From: Arthrobacter subterraneus
GTDB taxonomy: Bacteria; Actinomycetota; Actinomycetes; Actinomycetales; Micrococcaceae
Direction of reading: 5' to 3'
Length of the DNA: 64,000 nucleotides
Assembly (NCBI RefSeq): GCF_900099735.1
Contig: NZ_FNDT01000002.1
Location: 124,001 to 188,000, forward strand
In this document: positions 1 through 9,541 of the stretch, piece after piece
Layout: each line of letters starts with the position of its first letter
Numbering within the stretch: position 1 is the first letter of the stretch
The notes under the pieces: generated by a model
The model's database searches: none
Told to the model about the DNA's origin: nothing
The model's input: the letters and a program-made list of their open reading frames with translations, nothing else
Translations under genes and position numbers: made by a program

Positions 1-892
1 CGTGCAGGAGCGCATAGAGCGGATTCGAGCGGCGGCTGACCACGCCCTGGAGCTGATCGAGGAAGGCGGGCGAGAGGCGGGGACTGCCTGATGTTTCGCT
101 GAAGGCGTCCTCCAGCAGATAGTGGAGGGCGTCAATCCGTGTGTTGCCGCCGAGGAATGATCCGGCCATCTGGAACCGCTGCGCTGTGAGGCGTTCACCG
201 CTCGGCAGGTACTCCTCCACCCGATCAAGGTGCCGCATGATGCCTGTGACCCTGGCCCGGTCCTCCGGGTAACGGGCGAAGTACTCGGCATTGCGTTCCG
301 CGACGCGCGGGTAGGTGGCACGGTAGACCCGCTCCGGCGGACCCTCGAGGGGCGGCAGCCCGCCGGTGATGAGGGCGCGCTTGACCCCCTCGGGTGCGAA
401 GGAGAGGTAGGAGAGCGTACAGAACCCGCCGAAGCTCTGCCCGAAGACGGTCCAGGGCTCCGATCCCAGTGCGGAACGGACCAGCTCAGCATCGGCAACA
501 ATGGAGTCCGCCCGGAAATGGCGGAGGTAGGCCGCCTGGTCAGCCGGGCCACCCCGCCCGGGCAGGGTTACCAGGTCCGCCGGACCCGAGAGTCCCGTCC
601 CGCGTTGATCGAGCATCAGAATGCGGAAGCTCCGCGCGGCGGCCTTCATCCAGCCTGAGAGCTGGGTGACGCGGCTACCGCGCACGCCCGGTCCGCCCTG
701 AAGAAACAGCAGCCACGGAAGCCGGGCTGCATCCTGCTCATCATGGTCCGTGGAACTGTACTCGCGGGCGAAGATCGAAAGGTGCGCCCCAGCCGGATCA
801 CGGTGATCCAGAGGCACCGTGAACCGGTGCGGCACCGTCCGCAGGCCGCGCATCACGCGCATCGGTCCGGGCCGATGCGCCGCCGGTCTCAC
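1..892 (-). CDS. Alpha/beta hydrolase, proline iminopeptidase-like (S33), 3' end cut by window edge
   Basis: Translating the complement from the GTG at 892 gives about 297 uninterrupted residues running off the left edge, so the C-terminus is missing; S33 family members are usually about 430 residues. An oxyanion-hole segment with the residues LQGGPG and a DQRGTG motif precede the nucleophile elbow GQSFGG, the typical order of proline iminopeptidase-type hydrolases. They remove N-terminal proline or hydrolyse related small esters and amides in the cytoplasm; the actual substrate cannot be read here. The GTG overlaps the stop of the upstream acetyltransferase gene (GTGA), which implies co-transcription and translational coupling. 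ATG codons at 862 and 853 are alternative starts. The catalytic Asp and His would lie in or beyond the missing part. Confidence 0.85.
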   Translation of the reverse strand, partial: MRPAAHRPGPMRVMRGLRTVPHRFTVPLDHRDPAGAHLSIFAREYSSTDHDEQDAARLPWLLFLQGGPGVRGSRVTQLSGWMKAAARSFRILMLDQRGTGLSGPADLVTLPGRGGPADQAAYLRHFRADSIVADAELVRSALGSEPWTVFGQSFGGFCTLSYLSFAPEGVKRALITGGLPPLEGPPERVYRATYPRVAERNAEYFARYPEDRARVTGIMRHLDRVEEYLPSGERLTAQRFQMAGSFLGGNTRIDALHYLLEDAFSETSGSPRLSPAFLDQLQGVVSRRSNPLYALLH

Positions 893-1371
893 GCCCCGGT
901 TCCCGCGAACCCGGCCAGCGGCGCTCCGGACAGCCTGAAGGTGGTCCACTCCTCCTGCGGCCGGGCCCCGAGGCTGCGGTAGAACTGGATCGACGGTTCA
1001 TTCCAATTCAGGACCGACCACTCGACCCGGGCGTACCCGCGCTCCGCGGCGATGCCGGCAAGCGTCTGCAGCAGGGCTTTGCCGTAACCGGCGCCGCGCG
1101 CTTCGGGGCGCACGTACAGATCCTCAAGGTAGATCCCGTGGACGCCTTCCCAGGTGGAGTAGTTCAGGAACCAGAGCGCAAAACCCTGAACGCCGCCGTC
1201 GTCCTCCGCCACGTGCGCAAAGATACGGGGATTTGAACCGAACAATGCCTCCTCAAGCCCTTCGGGCGTGTTGCGGACTGCGTCGGGTTCCTTCTCATAG
1301 ACCGCGAGGTCGTGAATCAGCTGCAGAATGATGGGCACGTCGTCGCGACGGGCTTCACGGATGGCTTTCAT
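889..1371 (-). CDS. GNAT family N-acetyltransferase
   Basis: A 160-residue acetyltransferase of the GNAT fold, transferring acetyl from acetyl-CoA to an amine. The N-terminal part contains LAVYEKEPD, resembling the substrate region of diamine/thialysine acetyltransferases (SSAT-like), and the acetyl-CoA loop is visible as RGAGYGKAL near residue 100. An upstream extension is open, but the ATG at 1371 fits family length. On the coding strand TAGGCT (1384-1379) lies 7 nt before this ATG with no Shine-Dalgarno, suggesting a leaderless transcript. The gene sits 37 nt after the helicase gene and overlaps the start of the hydrolase. A polyamine-like substrate is inference from the motif only. Confidence 0.85.
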   Translation of the reverse strand: MKAIREARRDDVPIILQLIHDLAVYEKEPDAVRNTPEGLEEALFGSNPRIFAHVAEDDGGVQGFALWFLNYSTWEGVHGIYLEDLYVRPEARGAGYGKALLQTLAGIAAERGYARVEWSVLNWNEPSIQFYRSLGARPQEEWTTFRLSGAPLAGFAGTGA

Positions 1372-1408
1372 GCGATCCAGCCTACTGCGCCGGCCCCTGC
1401 GGCAAGAG

Positions 1409-3943
1409 TCAGGGTCCGCCGACGGAGGTGACGGCAACAACGGGGAATCCCGCCTCGTCCGACGCGGCAAGGTCGACGACCGCGTTGATGCCCCAGTCCT
1501 GGTCACCGGACGGGTCCTTGAAGATCTGCCGAACCTCCCAGCGGCCCGGAAGCTGCCGGATGATCAGCAACGCGGGCCCTCGTGCGTCCGGACCGTCGTC
1601 GATGTCGTCATGGGCGTCGAAATACCCGTCGAGCGCCTCCGCCCAACGGTCCGCATCCCACCCGGAGGCTTCGTCCAGCCTGCCGAGCGCGGCATCGTCT
1701 TCCGCTGCGAAGAGCTGGACGCGCTGGAACATTTCATTGCGCACCATCACTCGGAAAGCGCGCTCATTGGACGTCACGGAGTCGGGCTCCGGCGGCAGAT
1801 CGACAGACGCGGAATCCGATGACGCCGCCCCGGCTGCCAACTGCTCCCACTCATCGAGCAGGCTTGAGTCAACCTGGCGGATCATTTCACCGAGCCATTC
1901 GATAATGTCAGTGAGGTCCTCGCGAAGCGCATCTCTCGGGACAGTCTGACGCAGCGCCTTGAAACAGTCGGCGAGGTACCGCAGGAGGATGCCCTCCGAC
2001 CGGGCGAGCGAGTAGAACGCAATGTACTCGCCGAAGTTCATCGCCCGTTCATACATGTCCCGCACAACGGACTTCGGGGTGAGTTCGAAGTCCCCGAGCC
2101 AGGGGGCTCCCGAGCGGTAGGTCTCAAATGCATGCTGCAGCAACTCCGCGAGCGGCTGCGGGTACGAGATTTCCTCGAGGTGCGCCATCCGCTGGTCATA
2201 GTCCAGACCGTCAGCCTTCATGGCGGCGATCGCCTCGCCGCGCGCCTTTTTCTCCTGGGCACTCAATACCTGCCGCGGCTTCTCGAGAGTTGCCTCGATG
2301 ACGGAGACAACGTCGAGTGCGTAGGCCGGGCTTTCCGGGTCGAGAAGCTCCAGGCTGGCCAGGGCGAAGGGGGAGAGTGGCTGGTTCAGCGCGAAGTTGG
2401 CCTGCAGATGGACCCTGAGCCGCACCGTGCGCCCTTCCTCGTCCGGCTCCGGAAGCCGTTCCACGATTCCCGCCGCCACGAGCTCCCGGTAGATGCTGAT
2501 CGCCCGGCGAAGGTGTGCGTACTGCCGCGCCGGCGGTTCATGGTTACTGCGCAACAGGTTCTGGACTGCGCGCAGCGGGTCACCCGGCCGCTCGAGCAGG
2601 TTCAGCAGCATCGAGTGGCTCACGGCGAAGCTTGACGCAAGCGGTTCCGGGGTGCCCTCCACCAGGCGGTCATAGGTGGGCCTGCCCCAGGAAACGAAAC
2701 CCTGCGGCGGCTTCTTGCGCACCACCTGCCGCAGCTTCTTCTGGTCATCCCCGAACTTCGCGGTGGCCTTGGCCATCGCCCTGGTGTTCTCGACGACGTG
2801 GTCCGGCGCCTGCACCACGACGGTGCCGGAGGTGTCGTACCCCGCACGTCCCGCCCGCCCGGCGATCTGGTGGAACTCCCGTACATTGAGCAGGCGGGTG
2901 CGCACGCCGTCGTACTTGCTGAGGGCGGTCAGGAGCACGGTGCGGATGGGCACGTTGATGCCCACGCCGAGTGTGTCGGTGCCGCAGATGACTTTCAGGA
3001 GTCCTGCCTGCGCGAGTTGCTCCACCAGGCGCCGGTACTTCGGCAGCATGCCCGCGTGGTGGACACCGATTCCATGGCGGACCAGCCGGTTGAGGGTCTT
3101 GCCGAAGCCGGACGAGAACCGGAAGTGGGCAATGAGCGCCGCGATCCGGTCCTTCTCCTCCCGGGTGCAGACGTTGATGCTCATCAGGTTCTGGGCACGC
3201 TCGATGGCTTCAGCCTGGCTGAAGTGGACTACGTAGACGGGCGCCTGATGGGTGGACAGCAGCTCCTCGAGGGTCTCCTGGAGGGAATTCTCGGAGTAGT
3301 AGAAGTTGAGGGGGATCGGCCGGTCCCCGGAACTGACCAGCACTGTGGGACGGCCTGTCCGGTTCGTCAGGTCCTTCTCGAACCGCTCGACGTCGCCGAG
3401 CGTCGCGGACATCAGGAGGAACTGGGCCTGCGGCAGTTCCAGGAGCGGGACCTGCCAGGCCCAGCCGCGCTGGGGATCCGCGTAGAAATGGAACTCGTCC
3501 ATGATGACTGTGCCGACCTCCGCGCGGTCACCTTCGCGCAGGGCAATGTTCGCCAGGATCTCCGCGGTACAGCAGATGATGGGAGCATCCTGGTTCACGG
3601 CAGAGTCACCGGTGACCATCCCGACGTTCTCAGCGCCGAAGACGGCACAGAGAGCGAAGAACTTCTCGGATACGAGCGCCTTGATCGGAGCGGTGTAGTA
3701 GCTCCGGCGCCCCTCGGCGATCGCGTGGAAATGCCCAGCGACCGCAACCAGCGACTTGCCTGAGCCTGTGGGGGTCGCGAGGATCACGTTGTTGCCGGAC
3801 ACGAGTTCCAGAACTGCCTCGTCCTGGGCCGGGTACAGGGTGATTCCCGTGTCGGCAGACCACGAATGGAAGGCGGTATAGACGGCGTCGGGATCGGGCG
3901 CGCCCGGCCGCTCGGTGTGGGGGAGATGCTCCTGGATGCTCAT
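1409..3943 (-). CDS. Superfamily II Ski2-like DEAD/DEAH-box RNA helicase with DUF3516-type C-terminus
   Basis: An 844-residue ATP-dependent helicase. Motif I is ATPTGSGKS at about residues 56-64, motif II reads MDEFHFYAD, motif III SATL, motif V includes GTDTLGVGINVP, and motif VI is QIAGRAGRAGYD. This set is typical of the Ski2/HelY branch of SF2, which unwinds structured RNA in the cytoplasm. The roughly 400 C-terminal residues correspond to the DUF3516 region found on many actinobacterial members. GGGAGGAC just before the ATG is a strong ribosome binding site; TAGGCT sits immediately upstream of it. It is the second gene of a minus-strand run reading metallo-hydrolase, helicase, acetyltransferase, peptidase-like hydrolase. 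The RNA target is unknown. Confidence 0.93.
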   Translation of the reverse strand: MSIQEHLPHTERPGAPDPDAVYTAFHSWSADTGITLYPAQDEAVLELVSGNNVILATPTGSGKSLVAVAGHFHAIAEGRRSYYTAPIKALVSEKFFALCAVFGAENVGMVTGDSAVNQDAPIICCTAEILANIALREGDRAEVGTVIMDEFHFYADPQRGWAWQVPLLELPQAQFLLMSATLGDVERFEKDLTNRTGRPTVLVSSGDRPIPLNFYYSENSLQETLEELLSTHQAPVYVVHFSQAEAIERAQNLMSINVCTREEKDRIAALIAHFRFSSGFGKTLNRLVRHGIGVHHAGMLPKYRRLVEQLAQAGLLKVICGTDTLGVGINVPIRTVLLTALSKYDGVRTRLLNVREFHQIAGRAGRAGYDTSGTVVVQAPDHVVENTRAMAKATAKFGDDQKKLRQVVRKKPPQGFVSWGRPTYDRLVEGTPEPLASSFAVSHSMLLNLLERPGDPLRAVQNLLRSNHEPPARQYAHLRRAISIYRELVAAGIVERLPEPDEEGRTVRLRVHLQANFALNQPLSPFALASLELLDPESPAYALDVVSVIEATLEKPRQVLSAQEKKARGEAIAAMKADGLDYDQRMAHLEEISYPQPLAELLQHAFETYRSGAPWLGDFELTPKSVVRDMYERAMNFGEYIAFYSLARSEGILLRYLADCFKALRQTVPRDALREDLTDIIEWLGEMIRQVDSSLLDEWEQLAAGAASSDSASVDLPPEPDSVTSNERAFRVMVRNEMFQRVQLFAAEDDAALGRLDEASGWDADRWAEALDGYFDAHDDIDDGPDARGPALLIIRQLPGRWEVRQIFKDPSGDQDWGINAVVDLAASDEAGFPVVAVTSVGGP

Positions 3944-3982
3944 GTCCTCCCAGCCTATCCGCTGGAGCGGCGGACGCTCAGC

Positions 3983-4621
3983 TCACCAGCCGCGGGACCG
4001 CCACTCGGGCAGGGAGGGGCGTTCCGCACCCAGCGTGGTGGATTTGCCGTGTCCCGGATGCACAACGGTGTCGTCACCGAACCTGTCGAAAATCCGTTCG
4101 ACGACGTCGTTGTACAGGGATTCGAACCGGGCGGCGTCCCCGCCGGTATTGCCGAGTCCTCCCGGAAAGAGCGAGTCGCCGGTGAACAGGTGCGCGGGGC
4201 CGCCGGGATCCCGGTAGGCCAGGGCGATGGAGCCGGGGGTGTGGCCGCGCAGCGCAATGGCTTCCAGGCTGAAGCCCTCGAAATCCTCGACATCGCCGTC
4301 GGAGAGCGGCACATCGGTGGGCACCGGGATGTCCCCGATGTCCTCGCGGCCCGCCGCGGTGCGCGCGCCCGTGGCCCTGACGATGTCCGCCAGCGCACGC
4401 ACGTGGTCCCAGTGGGAGTGGGTTGTCACAACGAGGGCGAGCTTTGCCGGTACCCCGGCGTCCGCCGCCCCGTCGGCGAGCAGCCGCAGAATGCCCGCGG
4501 CGTCATCGGCCGCGTCAATGAGCACCTGGGCACCCGTGGCTTTCGCCGTGATGAGGTAGACGTTGTTATCCATCTCGCTGACCGGGATACTGCGGATGGT
4601 CACCTCGGAAAGATCATGCAT
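3983..4621 (-). CDS. Metallo-beta-lactamase-fold hydrolase, glyoxalase II-like
   Basis: A 212-residue metallo-hydrolase. The metal-binding motif THSHWDH at residues 67-73 supplies the His-x-His-x-Asp-His ligands, followed by RGHTPGS and a GDSLFPGGLG segment typical of the glyoxalase II/YcbL branch. Members hydrolyse thioesters such as S-lactoylglutathione or mycothiol equivalents, so a thioester substrate is likely but unproven. The ATG at 4621 is preferred because the first residues after it match the family and TAGAGT (4634-4629) lies 7 nt upstream, the leaderless pattern; a longer reading would overlap that promoter. It is divergent from the small GntR regulator, which could control it. 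Confidence 0.88.
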   Translation of the reverse strand: MHDLSEVTIRSIPVSEMDNNVYLITAKATGAQVLIDAADDAAGILRLLADGAADAGVPAKLALVVTTHSHWDHVRALADIVRATGARTAAGREDIGDIPVPTDVPLSDGDVEDFEGFSLEAIALRGHTPGSIALAYRDPGGPAHLFTGDSLFPGGLGNTGGDAARFESLYNDVVERIFDRFGDDTVVHPGHGKSTTLGAERPSLPEWRSRGW

Positions 4622-4704
4622 GGTTGCCACTCTAGTGCCGATGGTGATGCAACATACTGCGTGGCAGAATGTGAGCACCCGTCCACCGTCGTCCAGGAGC
4701 GCCC

Positions 4705-5082
4705 GTGAATTCTGATGTATCGGCGTGGCTGCGGATCGACGCCAACAGTTCGGTGCCGCCGTACGAGCAGCTGCGCGTCCAGATCCTGGATGCCGCCAAT
4801 GACGGCTCCCTTCCCGTCGGTACCCGCCTTCCCCCGGTCCGAACGCTTGCCGGCCACCTGGGCGTGGCCGTGAATACCGTAGCCAGGGCGTACCGGGAAC
4901 TGGAGCAGGCGCATATTGTTGTGACGCGCTCGCGTGCTGGAACCGTCGTTGCCGCCGCCGGTGACGAGGCGCGCCGCAAGGCCGCGGAGGGGGCGGCCGA
5001 GTACGCCCGGCTCATCAAGGCGAACGGCCTGACCGAGGAGGAAGCGGTGTCCTACCTGCGCGCGGCTCTGCGCCGTCGGTGA
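4705..5082 (+). CDS. GntR-family transcriptional regulator, YtrA type
   Basis: A 125-residue regulator made of a GntR winged helix-turn-helix (about residues 15-80) and a short C-terminal helical tail, the architecture of the YtrA subfamily. Diagnostic features are PPYEQLRVQI in the first helix and TLAGHLGVAVNTVARAYREL in the recognition region. YtrA proteins usually repress nearby ABC transporter or stress operons as dimers. The GTG start follows CAGGAG with good spacing. The gene diverges from the metallo-hydrolase with 83 bp between starts, which is room for a shared operator; I could not see a convincing palindrome there. No ABC transporter is adjacent, so the target is open. Confidence 0.88.
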   Translation: MNSDVSAWLRIDANSSVPPYEQLRVQILDAANDGSLPVGTRLPPVRTLAGHLGVAVNTVARAYRELEQAHIVVTRSRAGTVVAAAGDEARRKAAEGAAEYARLIKANGLTEEEAVSYLRAALRRR

Positions 5083-5115
5083 ACATTCTCCGCGACACGC
5101 CGGGAATACCCGCAT

Positions 5116-5131
5116 TCGAATAAATGTTCGA
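5116..5131. promoter_or_regulatory. LexA (SOS) box upstream of uvrA
   Basis: The 16-bp element TCGAATAAATGTTCGA matches the actinobacterial SOS box TCGAAC-N4-GTTCGA with one mismatch (T for C at position 6). It sits 14 bp before the uvrA -10 box, covering the -35 region, where LexA binding would block RNA polymerase. uvrA is a classical SOS gene. Confidence 0.8.
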
Positions 5132-5144
5132 GAGAAGTTTCCTC

Positions 5145-5150
5145 TAAAGT
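5145..5150 (+). promoter_or_regulatory. -10 element of uvrA promoter
   Basis: TAAAGT fits the TAnnnT actinobacterial -10 consensus. Six bases separate it from the GTG at 5157, so transcription would start at or next to that codon and the mRNA would be leaderless. No convincing -35 hexamer is visible; the LexA box occupies that region. Confidence 0.55.
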
Positions 5151-5156
5151 GAAATG

Positions 5157-8060
5157 GTGTCTATAGCAACCTCCGTGGATTCCGGCCTCTCCTTCCCTGA
5201 CAAGATGCCGCAGGACCTGTCCCGGCTCATCGTCAAGGGCGCCCGGGAACACAACCTGCGCAACATTGACCTGGACCTGCCGCGGGATGCCATGATCGTC
5301 TTCACCGGCCTGTCAGGATCCGGCAAGTCCTCCCTGGCCTTCGACACCATCTTCGCCGAGGGCCAGCGCCGGTACGTGGAGTCGCTCTCCGCCTACGCCC
5401 GGCAATTCCTGGGGCAGGTGGACAAGCCGGACGTCGATTTCATCGAGGGCCTGTCTCCTGCGGTGTCGATCGACCAGAAGTCCACCAGCAAGAACCCCCG
5501 CTCCACTGTCGGAACCATCACGGAGATCTATGACTACATGCGCCTCCTGTGGGCGCGCGTAGGCAGGCCCCACTGCCCGGTGTGCGGGGAGGCGGTAACC
5601 AAGCAGACTCCCCAGCAGATCGTCGACCAGCTGATGGAACTCGACGAAGGCACGCGCTTCCAGGTACTTGCCCCGGTGGTGCGGGGGCGGAAAGGCGAGT
5701 TCGTCGATCTCTTCCAGGACCTCGCGTCGAAGGGCTACTCCCGGGCACGGGTCGACGGTGAGCTGATTCAGCTGACGGATCCGCCGAAGCTCGGCAAACA
5801 GTACAAGCACACCATCGAGGTTGTCGTTGACCGCCTTGCCAATAAGGCAGGCGTCCGGCAGCGCCTCACCGATTCGATCGAAACGGCGCTCACGCTTGCC
5901 GAGGGGCGTGTCCTGGCTGATTTTGTCGACCTCGACTCCGGGGACCCGCACCGACTGAGGGCCTTTTCCGAAAACCTGGCCTGTCCCAACGAACACCCGC
6001 TTGCCATTGACGAGATCGAACCGCGGTCCTTCTCGTTCAACAATCCCTTCGGCGCCTGCCCTGCCTGCACGGGTATCGGAACCAAGCTCGAGGTGGACGA
6101 GGAACTGGTCGTTCCGAACCCCGATCTCTCGCTCCGGGAGGGCGCCATTGCGCCCTGGGCGCTCGGCACGGCCACGCTGGAGTACTGGACCCGACTGCTC
6201 GAGGGACTGTCGAAAGAACTCAACTTCTCCATGGATTCACCCTGGAAGAAGCTGCCTGCGCATGCCCGCGATGCGGCCCTGTACGGCAAGGACCACAAAG
6301 TGGTGGTGCAGTACCGCAACCGGTTCGGCCGCGAGCGGAAGTACAGCACCGGGTTCGAGGGTGCCGTCCAGTACATCCACCGCAAGCACCTCGAGACGGA
6401 ATCCGATTACGCCCGGGACCGCTACGAGGAATACATGCGCCAGGTCCCGTGCCCGGAATGCGGGGGAGCGAGGCTCAACCCGGCGTCGTTGTCCGTCCTG
6501 ATCAACGGGCGGTCCATCGCCGAGGTCGCAGCAATGCCCATGCGGGACTGCAGCGACTTCCTGAACAACCTTGTCCTCACCGGACGCGAGGCGCAGATCG
6601 CATCCCAGGTTCTCAAGGAGATCCAGGCAAGGCTCCGCTTCCTGCTGGACGTCGGGCTCGAGTACCTGAATCTTGAACGGGCGGCGGGCACCCTCTCCGG
6701 CGGGGAGGCGCAGCGCATCCGGCTCGCCACGCAGATCGGATCCGGCCTGGTGGGCGTGCTGTATGTCCTTGACGAACCCTCCATCGGGCTCCACCAGCGT
6801 GACAACCGGCGACTCATTGAAACCCTGACCAGGCTGCGGAACCTGGGCAACACCCTGATCGTCGTTGAACATGACGAAGACACCATCAACGAGGCCGACT
6901 GGATCGTCGACATCGGACCTGGGGCCGGCGAACACGGAGGGCAGGTTGTCCACTCCGGTTCCCTGGAGGATCTCCTGAGAAATGAACAGTCCATCACGGG
7001 GGACTACCTCTCCGGGCGGCGCCGGATCGATCCGCCGGCCAAGCGCCGGAAGATCGACCGCTCCCGGCAACTGAAGGTCGTAGGCGCCCGGGAGCATAAC
7101 CTGAAGGGCGTCGACGTCACCTTCCCGCTGGGCGTACTCACCGCCGTGACGGGCGTCAGCGGCTCCGGGAAATCCACCCTGGTCAATGAAATCCTGTACA
7201 AGGTCCTGGCCAACAAGCTCAACGGCGCCAAGCAGGTAGCCGGACGCCACCGCCGGATCGACGGACTGCAGCATCTGGACAAGGTCATCCACGTGGACCA
7301 GGGCCCGATCGGCAGGACCCCGCGGTCGAATCCCGCCACCTACACCGGCGTCTTCGACAATATCCGCAAGCTGTTCGCTGAAACCACGGAAGCAAAGGTG
7401 CGCGGCTACCTTCCCGGCAGGTTCTCCTTCAACGTCAAGGGCGGCCGCTGCGAGGCATGCTCGGGAGACGGCACGCTGAAGATCGAAATGAACTTCCTGC
7501 CGGATGTCTACGTGCCGTGCGAAGTGTGCCATGGCGCGCGGTACAACCGGGAAACCCTTGAGGTCCACTACAAGGGCAAGACAATCGCCGACGTCCTCGA
7601 TATGCCGATCGAGGAGGCCGCCGAGTTTTTCGCTGCCTTCGCGCCGATCGCACGCCACCTGACCACGCTGGTCGACGTCGGCCTCGGCTATGTGCGTCTC
7701 GGACAGCCAGCCACTACCCTCTCGGGCGGCGAGGCACAGCGCGTGAAGCTCGCCAGCGAGCTGCAGAAACGGTCAAACGGTCGCAGCGTCTACGTCCTGG
7801 ACGAGCCCACCACCGGCCTGCACTTCGAAGATATCCGCAAGCTGCTGCAGGTACTGCAGGGGCTCGTGGACAAGGGGAATACCGTCATCACCATCGAACA
7901 CAACCTGGACGTCATCAAGAGCGCGGATTGGGTGATCGACCTCGGGCCCGATGGCGGCTCGGGCGGCGGCGAGATTGTTGCCACCGGCACACCGGAGCAG
8001 GTCGCCGTCGCGGAGGGAAGCCACACCGGCACCTTCCTCGCCGAGGTCCTCAAGCCCTAG
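5157..8060 (+). CDS. uvrA: Excinuclease ABC subunit UvrA
   Basis: UvrA is the damage-sensing ATPase of nucleotide excision repair; it loads UvrB at distorted DNA. The 967-residue product has both ABC modules: Walker [10 protein letters not shown] near residue 51, signature TLSGGEAQR near 513, second Walker [10 protein letters not shown] near 664, and second signature TLSGGEAQR near 854. Cysteine pairs of the zinc modules are visible (CPVCG, CPACTG, CPECGG, CEACSG, CEVCHG). The -10 box ends at 5150, so the in-frame ATG at 5154 would precede the expected transcript start; I prefer GTG 5157 as a leaderless start. The internal ATG at 5196 lacks a ribosome binding site. An SOS box lies directly upstream. 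Confidence 0.97.
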   Translation: MSIATSVDSGLSFPDKMPQDLSRLIVKGAREHNLRNIDLDLPRDAMIVFTGLSGSGKSSLAFDTIFAEGQRRYVESLSAYARQFLGQVDKPDVDFIEGLSPAVSIDQKSTSKNPRSTVGTITEIYDYMRLLWARVGRPHCPVCGEAVTKQTPQQIVDQLMELDEGTRFQVLAPVVRGRKGEFVDLFQDLASKGYSRARVDGELIQLTDPPKLGKQYKHTIEVVVDRLANKAGVRQRLTDSIETALTLAEGRVLADFVDLDSGDPHRLRAFSENLACPNEHPLAIDEIEPRSFSFNNPFGACPACTGIGTKLEVDEELVVPNPDLSLREGAIAPWALGTATLEYWTRLLEGLSKELNFSMDSPWKKLPAHARDAALYGKDHKVVVQYRNRFGRERKYSTGFEGAVQYIHRKHLETESDYARDRYEEYMRQVPCPECGGARLNPASLSVLINGRSIAEVAAMPMRDCSDFLNNLVLTGREAQIASQVLKEIQARLRFLLDVGLEYLNLERAAGTLSGGEAQRIRLATQIGSGLVGVLYVLDEPSIGLHQRDNRRLIETLTRLRNLGNTLIVVEHDEDTINEADWIVDIGPGAGEHGGQVVHSGSLEDLLRNEQSITGDYLSGRRRIDPPAKRRKIDRSRQLKVVGAREHNLKGVDVTFPLGVLTAVTGVSGSGKSTLVNEILYKVLANKLNGAKQVAGRHRRIDGLQHLDKVIHVDQGPIGRTPRSNPATYTGVFDNIRKLFAETTEAKVRGYLPGRFSFNVKGGRCEACSGDGTLKIEMNFLPDVYVPCEVCHGARYNRETLEVHYKGKTIADVLDMPIEEAAEFFAAFAPIARHLTTLVDVGLGYVRLGQPATTLSGGEAQRVKLASELQKRSNGRSVYVLDEPTTGLHFEDIRKLLQVLQGLVDKGNTVITIEHNLDVIKSADWVIDLGPDGGSGGGEIVATGTPEQVAVAEGSHTGTFLAEVLKP

Positions 8061-8123
8061 GGCTTATATTCCCCTTTTGGAATGCAATTTCGGGGGCGGC
8101 CGGTGCTATGGGAAACTTGCCCG

Positions 8124-8828
8124 GTGAAGAATACGCGGCTCCTCGTCCTGTTTGACCTGGATGGCACCCTGGTGGACCCGGCAGGAGCTATCACCGGCGG
8201 GATCGCAGGTGCGCTGCGTACGGTGGGGCTGACGGTTCCCGCTCCCGGGGACATGCGGCGGATGGTCGGGCCCGCGCTGGTCCGGTCGTTGACGGATATC
8301 GCCCGGGTTCCACAGGACCGGGTTGACGAGGTCATCGCGGTGTATCGGGCGGGTTATCGTGCACGCGGCATGCAGGAGAGCCGGCCCTACCCCGGGATTG
8401 CGGACACTGTGCTCTCGCTCAGCGACCTCGGCCACACTGTTGCCGTCGCCACCCAGAAACCCCAGCGCCTGGCCCGGGAACTTCTCGACGTGCAGGGCAT
8501 GACTGCACTGTTCGCCTCGATCCACGGAGCGCCGGATGACGAACTGGCCGCGGCGCTGCTCGACGGAAAGCGGACAATCATTGCTGCGGCCCTGGCTCAG
8601 CATGCGGGCCGCTATGAGCGCGCCGTGATGGTCGGCGACCGCTCGCACGACATTGAGGGGGCCGCTGCAAACGGCCTTGAGTGCGTCGCGGTGGACTGGG
8701 GGTTCGGCAGCGCGGAGGAGTTTGACCGTACCCGGCCCGCCGCCGTCGTATCTTCGGCAGGAGCGCTGCTTGACCGACTGCTCGCGTATGCCGAGCCCGT
8801 CCCGGCGGTGACGCATGGGCGTCTATGA
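8124..8828 (+). CDS. HAD-superfamily phosphatase, phosphoglycolate phosphatase-like
   Basis: A 234-residue HAD hydrolase. Motif I is FDLDGTLVD at about residues 9-17, the Asp pair that forms and resolves the phospho-aspartate; a Lys in the KP segment and the late motif GDRSHDIEGA complete the set. The helical cap between motifs I and II is typical of the Gph/PpaX group, which dephosphorylates small phosphometabolites. I take GTG 8124 as start, since the longer in-frame reading adds unrelated residues. The last 14 bases overlap the acyltransferase gene, so the two are translationally coupled. The substrate cannot be decided from sequence. Confidence 0.85.
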   Translation: MKNTRLLVLFDLDGTLVDPAGAITGGIAGALRTVGLTVPAPGDMRRMVGPALVRSLTDIARVPQDRVDEVIAVYRAGYRARGMQESRPYPGIADTVLSLSDLGHTVAVATQKPQRLARELLDVQGMTALFASIHGAPDDELAAALLDGKRTIIAAALAQHAGRYERAVMVGDRSHDIEGAAANGLECVAVDWGFGSAEEFDRTRPAAVVSSAGALLDRLLAYAEPVPAVTHGRL

Positions 8829-9480
8829 CCTGACGCGCAGCAGCACCCGCGGACTGATCGCGGGGCTCTGCCGGCCGACCGTCGTCGGGCTCGAAAATGT
8901 GCCGCCGAGCGGCGGGTTCATCGTTGCTCCGAATCACCTGTCGTTTCTCGACAGCGTGCTGGTGCAGGCGCTCATGCCGCGCCCTGTCGCGTTCTTCGCC
9001 AAGGCCGAGTACTTCACCGGGACCGGTGTGAAGGGCGCTCTCATGCGTTCGTTCTTCGAGGGAGTCGGATCCATCCCCGTGCAGCGCGGCCAGCAGGCGG
9101 CCAGCGTGCAGGCGCTCAAGACCCTGCTCGAAATGCTGGAGGCGGGGGACGGCGTCGGCATTTATCCCGAAGGGACCAGGTCACGTGACGGGCTGCTGTA
9201 CCGGGGGCGGACCGGCGTTGGTTGGCTTGCCCTGACTACCGGAGCGCCGGTGGTTCCGGTCGGACTGCTCGGCACGGACCGGTTGCAGCCCGCGGGCAGC
9301 CGCTGGATCAGGCCGCAGCACTTCACCATGAAGATCGGTGAACCGCTGTATTTCGAGCGGACCGGCCCCGACCACTCGCTGCCGGCGCGCAGGCAGGCAA
9401 CCGACACCATCATGGACGCCATAGCCGCGCTGACCGGCCAGGACCGGGCGGCGGGCTACAACAAGGGCCCCACCGAATAA
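8815..9480 (+). CDS. plsC: 1-acyl-sn-glycerol-3-phosphate acyltransferase family protein
   Basis: A 221-residue membrane-associated acyltransferase of the PlsC/LPLAT family, which adds a second acyl chain to lysophosphatidate in phospholipid synthesis. The catalytic HX4D motif is NHLSFLD near residues 41-47, and the glycerophosphate-binding motif is YPEGTRS near residue 119. A further block, GAPVVPVGLLGTDRL, matches the conserved acyltransferase region IV. It overlaps the HAD phosphatase by 14 nt. A phosphatase and an acyltransferase together could process a phospholipid intermediate, but that link is only inference. Actinobacteria usually have several PlsC paralogues, so the symbol denotes the family. 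Confidence 0.87.
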   Translation: MGVYDLTRSSTRGLIAGLCRPTVVGLENVPPSGGFIVAPNHLSFLDSVLVQALMPRPVAFFAKAEYFTGTGVKGALMRSFFEGVGSIPVQRGQQAASVQALKTLLEMLEAGDGVGIYPEGTRSRDGLLYRGRTGVGWLALTTGAPVVPVGLLGTDRLQPAGSRWIRPQHFTMKIGEPLYFERTGPDHSLPARRQATDTIMDAIAALTGQDRAAGYNKGPTE

Positions 9481-9529
9481 CCACCCTTCCGGCCGGCGCA
9501 GCGGTGCGGGGTGGGCGCGCGTCCACCGG

Positions 9530-9535
9530 TAGGAT
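9530..9535 (+). promoter_or_regulatory. -10 element of a leaderless uvrC promoter
   Basis: TAGGAT lies exactly 6 nt before the uvrC GTG at 9542 and no Shine-Dalgarno is present, so transcription probably begins at the start codon. No -35 hexamer is recognisable. Confidence 0.5.
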
Positions 9536-9541
9536 ATTGGG

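Noticed and set aside
3866-4708. Large plus-strand frame antisense to the metallo-hydrolase
   Set aside because: The minus-strand gene has a full metal-binding motif; the antisense frame has no recognisable domain and reflects GC-rich codon bias.
6237-7658. 473-codon minus-strand frame antisense to uvrA
   Set aside because: uvrA motifs are intact throughout; the antisense product has no family features.
8061-8100. Hairpin ATTCC/GGAAT after uvrA as a terminator
   Set aside because: Only 5 bp, no T-run, and the next gene starts within 64 nt; too weak to call.
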